DNA of 6,298 nucleotides from Clostridia bacterium (GTDB taxonomy: Bacteria; Bacillota; Clostridia; Oscillospirales; CAG-272): positions 1 through 6,298 of the forward strand of contig JAFYMA010000019.1 of the NCBI GenBank assembly GCA_017556845.1. Reading direction: 5' to 3'. Shown in pieces: positions 1 to 5,636 of the stretch; the stretch's first letter is position 1, and the number at the start of each line of letters is the position of its first letter. The position numbers and the translations under genes were made by a program. The notes beneath the pieces are model-generated. The model was not told the DNA's origin and made no database searches. It saw only the letters and a list, made by a program, of their open reading frames with translations.

Positions 1-2174
1 CGCATGAGATCGTAATAAAACGTGCCGTAAGCTACGCTCGGCTCAATATCACGCGATTCCTCGTCCGACCGTTGCTCAGATGCGGTCCATTCGTTCCACG
101 TCGTAATTATAGTTATTTTCGCGCCGAGGTCGATCGCCCTTTGCATTTGCCGCTTGAACGTTGCGCCGTTGTTGCGTCTGTTCTTTCGGTCGCCTCCTCG
201 TATGGCGGCTGAAACGGTCACAGCTTCAACCTTGCCGTCAAGCTCCGTGTACGACTGCGGAGAATGCTCCTCCCAGCTCCAGTATACAGACGAATATCCG
301 TTTCTGTCACTCAGATTCTGGGCATCGAGATGCGCCGATACCCAACGCACCGTAAATCGTTCGTCGTCCCACTTCGTCTGCGGAGTCTTTCCGTACTGCG
401 TCGGCGTTGCGCCGTAGCATAACAGAAGCGGCTTGCCCTCGTAATAAAAATACATATCCCTGTATTTTTCATTCGTTGCAAGATCGGTGTATATCTGATC
501 TGCCTTTTTCTGATGCGCGCCCGATCTTATACCCTCCATCGTTGCGTGGCCGGGGCCTATAAATACGGCTATTTTAGGTGCATTCGGCACGGTGCTCCAC
601 AATCTGAACATTTCATACGTCGCGTGCTCCATAACACGGTATATCTCGTACTGATGATACGTTTCCTCAGTAACGTACGTGTTGTTTGACCAATCGACGA
701 ACACAAAATCAACGTCAGCTTCGGCAAGAAGCCTTGCGTGATATAAAAGCACGTCCTCATCGTCGTTTGCGTAAATACCGTAAAGAGGCTTATCCCAGGC
801 ACCGTTCCACCACGTTTTCGTAAGGCAGTTCCAAGGACTGTACGCAATTCCGACCGTTCTTTCCGACGGGTCAACGGGGTCAAACTTGCCGACTCCCGTC
901 TGATCGCACTCAACGTCATCGTAATTGAAGATCACGCTTTCGTAAAGCTCAAAATTTCTTTTTATCAGGTTGTATGACGAGTTCGGAGTAAGCTCCTTTC
1001 CGTCATCGCACACCAAAATTCCGTTTTCATCATCATATCTGCAGTCGTAGCCGAATAACGTCAAAAAATCAACGACAGATATGCATATAGCGCCGTCAGA
1101 TGCAACGGCCTTCGGAAATTTGTACTCATGTCCGTTTACGTTTATTGACGCTCTGTCCGCAACGAACGTTACCGTTGCCGCATCGGCTGTTATGACTGCA
1201 CTATCATCTTGAATACTGCACTCAAAGCCGAGCATCTGCGCTATGACCGACGCTTCCGCATAAAGTCTTTCGGAATGTTCAAACGCTTTTACCGAATGGT
1301 AATAGCTTTTTTTATCAAGAAACGAATAAGCGTATCCGTTTTTAAAGCCAAGCACTTCTTTTTTCGGGGAGTAACGGACGTTCTGCTTATGCTCAAGCGT
1401 AATACCGTATACGGAGCTTTTCGTTCTGTTTGAATGAACGGTCAGATAACCGTGGGAATTTCCGTCAAACGTGATATTATCGCCCGTAAGCTCAAGCACG
1501 CACTCTGACTCTGCGTTTAACACCGTGCAATTCTGCCCGCCGTTTTTAACGTACGCTATGCACTCACCGTTTACAAACACCTGAATACAGTCCTCGTCGC
1601 CGCTGAACACAAGCTCGTTCATATTCTCATCGGCAACGCCGCTTTTCAGCTTGATCGCGTTTTCGGCACTTTTTTCGTATAAATACGCATCAGTGCCGTT
1701 GAAATAAAACCACACTCCGCCGTTTTCGTATCCCGTACCCGCTGACGTACAGCCTATGCCGATAAGGGCGGTTTTTAACGGATCGCTCGTACCGTCGGAA
1801 TTGTACACCTTAACGCTTGCATTGTACGGAAAAGCCGTTATCTGCTCGCTGAGCGATATGCAACCGTTCGGATCGGAGGATGTAAGGCCTCTTTTTTCAT
1901 TTTGAGAATATCTTCCCGAAACGGTAAGATACATATGCTCGTTATACGTTGCTACCGTTTTTTTCGTGAAATCAAAATCACGAATAAAATTACCGCGCGT
2001 TTCCGTAACGTACGCAGTAAGGTCATCTATCTGATCGCAAGGCTCGGGAAAGGGACTTTCTGTTTGCTCTTGTGTCAGACGATCGTCGGTGTTGTTTTCC
2101 GTGCCCGCAGTGCAGGCAGTAAGCGTCGATACCGTGAGAAGTAAACAAATTATCCTTTTCAGCTTGTGTGTCAT
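1..2174 (-). CDS. Lipoprotein: lectin-like domain, stalk domain and GH99/WbsX-like catalytic domain (3' end off window)
   Basis: The frame is open from ATG at 2174 to the window edge: 724 residues, probably about 11 short of the end judging by the paralog upstream. Residues 1-21 form a lipoprotein signal: KLKR, a hydrophobic stretch, then lipobox LTAC with Cys21. A Thr/Glu/Asp-rich linker follows. Residues about 62-260 look like a concanavalin/LamG-type beta-sandwich, inferred from strand pattern. Residues about 278-390 resemble the copper-amine-oxidase-N 'stalk' domain (YSFLDKKSYYHS, MLGFECS, NVNGHEYKF). Residues about 412-724 are the catalytic domain: WNCLTKTWW, DWSNN (494-498), GPGHA, LLLCYGATP, WSWEE (632-636), WNEW (693-696) and EPSVAYGTFYYDLM. 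The last motifs recall GH99 hydrolases and WbsX-type glycosyltransferases. Likely an outer-face, membrane-anchored glycan enzyme; substrate unknown. The start lies one base after the preceding stop, suggesting translational coupling. After E695 the +3 position is Ala. Confidence 0.88.
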   Translation of the reverse strand, partial: MTHKLKRIICLLLTVSTLTACTAGTENNTDDRLTQEQTESPFPEPCDQIDDLTAYVTETRGNFIRDFDFTKKTVATYNEHMYLTVSGRYSQNEKRGLTSSDPNGCISLSEQITAFPYNASVKVYNSDGTSDPLKTALIGIGCTSAGTGYENGGVWFYFNGTDAYLYEKSAENAIKLKSGVADENMNELVFSGDEDCIQVFVNGECIAYVKNGGQNCTVLNAESECVLELTGDNITFDGNSHGYLTVHSNRTKSSVYGITLEHKQNVRYSPKKEVLGFKNGYAYSFLDKKSYYHSVKAFEHSERLYAEASVIAQMLGFECSIQDDSAVITADAATVTFVADRASINVNGHEYKFPKAVASDGAICISVVDFLTLFGYDCRYDDENGILVCDDGKELTPNSSYNLIKRNFELYESVIFNYDDVECDQTGVGKFDPVDPSERTVGIAYSPWNCLTKTWWNGAWDKPLYGIYANDDEDVLLYHARLLAEADVDFVFVDWSNNTYVTEETYHQYEIYRVMEHATYEMFRLWSTVPNAPKIAVFIGPGHATMEGIRSGAHQKKADQIYTDLATNEKYRDMYFYYEGKPLLLCYGATPTQYGKTPQTKWDDERFTVRWVSAHLDAQNLSDRNGYSSVYWSWEEHSPQSYTELDGKVEAVTVSAAIRGGDRKNRRNNGATFKRQMQRAIDLGAKITIITTWNEWTASEQRSDEESRDIEPSVAYGTFYYDLM

Positions 2175-2175
2175 A

Positions 2176-4290
2176 TTAAACCTTGCCCTTGAATTTCTTT
2201 ATCAATTCACGCATAAGATCGTAATAGAACGTGCCGTGAGCTACGCTCGGCTCAGTATCTCTGGACTGATCGAATGACGGCTGTTCACCCGACGTCCATT
2301 CGTTGAACGTCGTTATTACGGCTATTTTAACTCCGAGATCGCACGCGCGCTGGAACTGCTTTTTGAACGTTGCGCCGTCGTTGCGGTTTTCATCGCCGCC
2401 GCGCGTTGCCGCAGATACGGTCATAGCCTCGTACGCACCGTTGTGAACGGTGTACGTCTGCTCGTACTTTTCCTCCCAGCTCCAGTATACCTCAGATCTG
2501 AAATCATCGTCGCAAAGCTTCTGGGCTTCTATGTAAGCCGACATCCAGCGTACAGTAAACCTTTCGTCATCCCATACCATATGAGGCAAAAAGCCGTACT
2601 GCGTGGGAGTTGCGCCATAGCATATAAGAAGCGGCTTGCCCTCGTAATAATAGTACATTTTTCTGTTTTCGGGATCAAGAATGTACGAATCGTATATCTG
2701 CTGTACCTTGCTTTCGTGCGCGCCGTCGGAAAGCGTGCCTATTCCTGCGTGGCCGGGGCCTACGAAAAGCGCGATTTTAGGCGCATTTTCAACGGTGCTC
2801 CACACCTTGAACATAAGATCGGTCGTCTGCTCTATCATACGGAATATCTCGACTCTGTTTATCATAGCTGCATCCGTCTGCGTGTTGTTCGACCAGTCAA
2901 GGAATACGAAATCAACGTCGGCGGCGGCAAGAAGCTCTGCGTGATAACGCAAAAGCTTTTCATCGTCATTGCGGTACTCGCCGTAAAGAGGCTTGCTCCA
3001 AGCACCCTTCCACCACGTTTTAGTAAGGCAGTTCCACGGGCTGTACGCAACGGCAACGACTCTTTCGGATGCGGGAATTGACGTGTAAAGTCCGAGCCCC
3101 TTGTGACCGCACTCAACGTCGTCGTAGTTAAATACTACCTGCTCGTAAAGGCGGAAGCATTCTGCGCTGCACTGCCTTTTTTCATCTGTAAGAACGGAAT
3201 TTTTGCCGTATAATACGCAAATTTCATCATTAATATATTCCGATGCGTATCCCATTAACGCACCGAATGACTGAACGTCAACGCACAAAACGCCGTCAGA
3301 TGACTTTATGGGAGCAAAAACGTACTTTTCACCGTTGACAGTCATAATATCACTGCCGTTTTCAAAAATGATGCACGCATCGCTCAGCTTAAGATATGCC
3401 TTTTCTCCGTCGGTCACACATTCAAAGCCGAGCATTTCAGATGTTTTTGCAAGCTCTGCATACATTCTGCCGTTTTCCTCAAAGGCACATATGCTGTGGT
3501 AATAGCTCTTTTTGTCAAGGAACGAGTACGCTCTGCCCTTTTTGAACGAAAGCACCTCGTCTTTCGGAGAAAACGTGCAGTCAGAGCGATGCTCAAAGCC
3601 GAAGTATTTAAGAAGGGCTTTGCATTTGTTCGTTGAAAGACGGAAATATCCGCACGATGCATCATTGAATGATATATCACCGATACGGCAGTCAAGCAAT
3701 TCGCCGTTGCCGTTGAAAATGCTCAATTTGCCGTCGGAATACGTAATATCCGCAACGGCTCTGCCGTTTACGAAAATATTCGATCTGCATTTTTCACCGC
3801 TTATCTGAACGCATATACCGCCGTCGGTATCAAGGTCTTCCAACACGGGAACGGACTCTGTGCCGATGAGCAAATAAGCGTTGTTTCCGAGTATTGAAAC
3901 CCATACGCCGCCGTCAGAGCAAGGCTTTTCAAGATCGCCTGCGCCAATGCCGACCGCAACGCTGTCAAACGGCGAATCTGCATCAGAGCATATATCAAAT
4001 TCTGCTCTTGCAACGTATGGAAACGCCTTTATCCCGTCGGCAATGCCGAGCATAACGCTTTCGTTACCAAGACATTTAACGCCGTTTTCGCACTTTTCCG
4101 TATCCTCTCCGACAAAGCTCAGATATGCGTTGTTTTTCAGATACGTCATAGGCTCCTTTGCAAGATCAAACTGTCTTGAAAAATCTGCTCGACTGTCAAT
4201 TATCAACGGAGTGATGTCAACAACTCTTCTGCAAGAAGATGTATTTCCGTCGTTCTGTGTATTCATTTCTGTCGATATAACACTTTTCAT
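2176..4290 (-). CDS. Three-domain GH99/WbsX-like protein without signal peptide
   Basis: A 704-residue protein read from ATG at 4290 (MKSVISTEMN). An in-frame ATG at 4326 is possible, but 4290 overlaps the previous stop as TAATG and has AAGGG 9 nt upstream. Domains: about 33-230 lectin-like beta-sandwich (GGVWVSILGNNAYLLIG, FVNGRAVADI); about 252-362 copper-amine-oxidase-N-like stalk (YSFLDKKSYYHS, MLGFEC, TVNGEKYVF); about 384-704 catalytic, with WNCLTKTWW, DWSNN (465-469), GPGHAG (511-516), WSWEE (603-607), FNEW (662-665) and EPSVAHGTFYYDLM. The closest visible relative is the lipoprotein gene just downstream, with matching domain order and long stretches of near identity. Unlike it, there is no hydrophobic N-terminus from either start, so the protein should stay in the cytoplasm although lectin-like and stalk domains usually belong to surface proteins. 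The Glu expected three residues after the motif Glu is Ser667; Glu669 lies at +5. Substrate and reaction (hydrolase or transferase) are unknown. Confidence 0.9.
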   Translation of the reverse strand: MKSVISTEMNTQNDGNTSSCRRVVDITPLIIDSRADFSRQFDLAKEPMTYLKNNAYLSFVGEDTEKCENGVKCLGNESVMLGIADGIKAFPYVARAEFDICSDADSPFDSVAVGIGAGDLEKPCSDGGVWVSILGNNAYLLIGTESVPVLEDLDTDGGICVQISGEKCRSNIFVNGRAVADITYSDGKLSIFNGNGELLDCRIGDISFNDASCGYFRLSTNKCKALLKYFGFEHRSDCTFSPKDEVLSFKKGRAYSFLDKKSYYHSICAFEENGRMYAELAKTSEMLGFECVTDGEKAYLKLSDACIIFENGSDIMTVNGEKYVFAPIKSSDGVLCVDVQSFGALMGYASEYINDEICVLYGKNSVLTDEKRQCSAECFRLYEQVVFNYDDVECGHKGLGLYTSIPASERVVAVAYSPWNCLTKTWWKGAWSKPLYGEYRNDDEKLLRYHAELLAAADVDFVFLDWSNNTQTDAAMINRVEIFRMIEQTTDLMFKVWSTVENAPKIALFVGPGHAGIGTLSDGAHESKVQQIYDSYILDPENRKMYYYYEGKPLLICYGATPTQYGFLPHMVWDDERFTVRWMSAYIEAQKLCDDDFRSEVYWSWEEKYEQTYTVHNGAYEAMTVSAATRGGDENRNDGATFKKQFQRACDLGVKIAVITTFNEWTSGEQPSFDQSRDTEPSVAHGTFYYDLMRELIKKFKGKV
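2181..2190 (-). promoter_or_regulatory. Ribosome binding site inside the previous gene's C-terminal codons (third operon gene)
   Basis: AAGGGCAAGG ends 6 nt before the ATG at 2174. It contains two candidate sites: AAGG at 6 nt and AAGGG at 11 nt. Both are within codons of the KGKV tail of the upstream gene, which stops at 2176-2178, one base before this start. Confidence 0.65.
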
Positions 4291-5318
4291 TATATTTTTC
4301 CCTTGAATTTCTTTATTTGATTGCACATAAGATCGTAATAGAACGTGCCGTGTATCTGTGACGGCTCAAGATCCTTTGATACCTCACAGCTCAACTGCTC
4401 GCCCTTTACCCATTCGTTCCACGAAACGAGAATGGCAATTCTCGCGCCGAGATTGCACGCACGCTGGAACTGCTTTTTGAACGTTGTGCCGTTATTTCTC
4501 GGTTCCGCGGGAATATAGCCGTTGCCGCCGGGTACGCCCTGGCTTCTCGTTGCAGCGGTTATGGTCACAGCCTCTACCGTGCCGTCGCTAACGGTAAACG
4601 TCTGAGTACCGCGCTCCTCCCAGCTCCAGAAATGATGGCTCTTGCGTGTTTCCTTGTCGTAAAGATCGCTCTGCTGGCCTACGTAGCCCGTTACCCAGCG
4701 TACAGTAAAGCGGTCGTCGTTCCATTCAGGGTCGGCGCCGTAAAAGTTCGGCGTTGCACCGTAACACAAAAGAAGCGGCTTACCCTGATAATAAAAATAC
4801 ATATCTCTGCGTGCAGGGTTTTCAACGTATGAACGGTATATCTGCTCGACCTTTTTGTCATGCTCACCGCTTATGACGCTTTCAGGGCCGTTGTGACCGG
4901 GGCCTGCAAACAAAGCGATCTTCGGGGCGTTCGGTATCGTTGCCCATATATCAAATAAAAGGTCTGTCGCATCCTCGATCACGGCAAAGTCAAATCTTAC
5001 GTCGTGCATCGTTTCAGGATCGTATGCGGTGTTGTTTGACCAGTCAACAAAAACGAGGTCAACGCCTGCCTTTGCCAGCATCTCGCCGTGGCGTCGGATG
5101 ATCTGCTCATCGTCGGAACGGTAACCGCCCCACAAGGGAAGATCCCACGTGCCCTCGCCCCAGCCTCTTTTTGCGTGATGCCACGTTGTATATGCAAGCG
5201 CTACGAGCCTTTCCTCATACGGTGTTTTCGGGTAAATACCCACACCGATATTATCACATTCAACGTCTGACGTGTCAGCGGCAATGCTGTCGTACATTTT
5301 TTTCATTTCAATATCCAT
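4290..5318 (-). CDS. Single-domain GH99/WbsX-like (beta/alpha)8 glycan enzyme
   Basis: A 342-residue protein, first gene of the operon, starting at ATG 5318 with GGAGG 5 nt upstream. It is essentially the catalytic domain alone: VECDNIGVG (19-27), TTWHHAKRGWGEGTWDLPLWGGY (44-66), GVDLVFVDWSNN (85-96), IALFAGPGHNG (134-144), GKPLLLCYGATP (179-190), RWVTGY, FWSWEE (230-235), WNEW (300-303) and LEPSQIHGTFYYDLM (317-331). The order of a beta-strand ending in DWSNN, then GPGH, then a late WNEW...EPS...G.(F)YYDLM fits the TIM-barrel group containing GH99 endo-mannosidases, GH71 and WbsX transferases. There is no signal peptide, so it is probably cytoplasmic. Compared with its two paralogs it has a loop about 10 residues longer (256-278, Gly/Pro/Asn-rich) before TTFKKQFQRAC. 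Position +3 from Glu302 is Lys305, with Glu307 at +5. Family membership is by motif recall; the exact CAZy family and substrate are unknown. Confidence 0.9.
   Translation of the reverse strand: MDIEMKKMYDSIAADTSDVECDNIGVGIYPKTPYEERLVALAYTTWHHAKRGWGEGTWDLPLWGGYRSDDEQIIRRHGEMLAKAGVDLVFVDWSNNTAYDPETMHDVRFDFAVIEDATDLLFDIWATIPNAPKIALFAGPGHNGPESVISGEHDKKVEQIYRSYVENPARRDMYFYYQGKPLLLCYGATPNFYGADPEWNDDRFTVRWVTGYVGQQSDLYDKETRKSHHFWSWEERGTQTFTVSDGTVEAVTITAATRSQGVPGGNGYIPAEPRNNGTTFKKQFQRACNLGARIAILVSWNEWVKGEQLSCEVSKDLEPSQIHGTFYYDLMCNQIKKFKGKI
4300..4304 (-). promoter_or_regulatory. Ribosome binding site inside the previous gene's C-terminal codons (second operon gene)
   Basis: AAGGG lies 9 nt before the ATG at 4290. 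It falls within the codons for the Lys-Gly of the KKFKGKI tail of the upstream gene, whose stop TAA shares its last base with this ATG (TAATG). This decides the 4290 start over the in-frame ATG at 4326 and predicts coupled translation. Confidence 0.7.
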
Positions 5319-5323
5319 TTTTA

Positions 5324-5328
5324 CCTCC
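5324..5328 (-). promoter_or_regulatory. Ribosome binding site GGAGG of the first operon gene
   Basis: GGAGG reads on the minus strand, followed by TAAAA and the ATG at 5318. Sequence and 5-nt spacing are close to ideal, fixing the start of the 342-residue gene and suggesting it is well translated compared with the two downstream genes, whose sites are AAGG(G). Confidence 0.9.
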
Positions 5329-5352
5329 GCAATAAAGAGAAATACCCTTGAT

Positions 5353-5388
5353 CGCTATGATTTTACCACATTACCGTCCGATTGTCAA
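5353..5388 (-). promoter_or_regulatory. Sigma-A type promoter of the three-gene operon
   Basis: On the minus strand, TTGACA (5388-5383) is a perfect -35 box. After exactly 17 bases comes TAAAAT (5365-5360), a 5/6 match to the -10 box. The start of transcription would fall near 5353, giving a leader of about 35 nt before the ATG at 5318, too short for a riboswitch. The region just upstream (5389-5456) is AT-rich and could act as an UP element. This is the only convincing promoter seen for the three GH99-like genes. Confidence 0.85.
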
Positions 5389-5458
5389 TAAGTATTATTT
5401 AGCGTATATCAATATTTTGTGATTTGTGCATATTAAACAATATTACCGTTCAGATATC

Positions 5459-5501
5459 AAAAACCGCCGCATATCCGTTCCTTTGTGTAACGGCCTGCGG
5501 C
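5459..5501 (-). terminator. Second, back-up intrinsic terminator
   Basis: GCCGCA (5466-5471) pairs with TGCGGC (5496-5501), and CCGTT (5475-5479) with AACGG (5489-5493), with a small asymmetric internal loop between the two helices. On the minus strand the hairpin is followed by GG and five T residues (5463-5459). It sits 13 bases after the first terminator and about 70 bases before the operon's -35 box, insulating the operon from read-through. It is weaker than the first because the stem is interrupted and the T run is short. Confidence 0.6.
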
Positions 5502-5513
5502 ATATTAAGGAAT

Positions 5514-5553
5514 AAAAAAACGGAGAGCGCTTCTTTACAAAGCCTCTCCGTTT
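5514..5553 (-). terminator. Intrinsic terminator after the surface-protein gene
   Basis: CGGAGAG (5521-5527) pairs with CTCTCCG (5544-5550). After a single bulged C at 5528, GCTT (5529-5532) pairs with AAGC (5540-5543), leaving a 7-base loop. AAA (5518-5520) and TTT (5551-5553) can extend the stem. Read on the minus strand, the hairpin is followed directly by seven T residues (5520-5514). It ends the transcript of the gene stopping at 5637, about 85 nt downstream of its stop. Confidence 0.85.
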
Positions 5554-5570
5554 GTACTACTCTGACTTTC

Positions 5571-5633
5571 AATATCATACGCCCGCAAGGGCATACATCA
5601 CTTCACGAAGTGCAACATCACGCCGTACAGCGT
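5571..5633 (-). repeat. Tandem mini-hairpin repeat (three stem-loops with TGATRT-like linkers)
   Basis: Three short palindromes lie side by side immediately after the gene stopping at 5637. They are ACGC/GCGT (5620-5633), CACTT/AAGTG around a 4-base loop (5599-5612) and GCCC/GGGC around a 4-base loop (5581-5592). On the minus strand they are joined by near-repeated linkers TGATGTTG, TGATGTAT and GTATGATATTG. I recall this style of array, changing stems held together by constant TGATRT linkers, from intergenic regions of gut Clostridia, but could not search for it. There is no T run, so it is not itself a terminator. It may be a mobile or REP-like element, or an mRNA 3'-end protecting structure. 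Confidence 0.6.
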
Positions 5634-5636
5634 TTA

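Noticed and set aside
569..919. 116-residue minus-strand open frame in another frame
   Set aside because: Lies inside the lipoprotein gene, whose own frame carries all the family motifs; Arg/Thr-rich out-of-frame product. Similar shadows appear at the same place in the two paralogs (2862-3116 and 4997-5197).
2443..3081. 212-residue plus-strand open frame
   Set aside because: Wholly antisense to the catalytic domain of the 704-residue gene; no ribosome binding site or recognisable motif. It mirrors constrained codons on the other strand.
3881..4306. 141-residue plus-strand open frame
   Set aside because: Antisense to the lectin-like domain and junction; low-complexity Ser/Pro composition typical of a shadow frame.
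4288..4326. ATG at 4326 as start of the second operon gene
   Set aside because: It would overlap the upstream gene by 37 bases with no good ribosome binding site, whereas ATG 4290 has AAGGG and the TAATG junction. The extra 12 residues match nothing in the paralog.
5319..5352. Riboswitch or leader regulation of the operon
   Set aside because: The predicted leader is only about 35 nt and has no stable hairpin or known aptamer pattern.
5571..5633. CRISPR array
   Set aside because: The palindromes differ in sequence, have no constant 25-35 base repeat and no spacers of even length.
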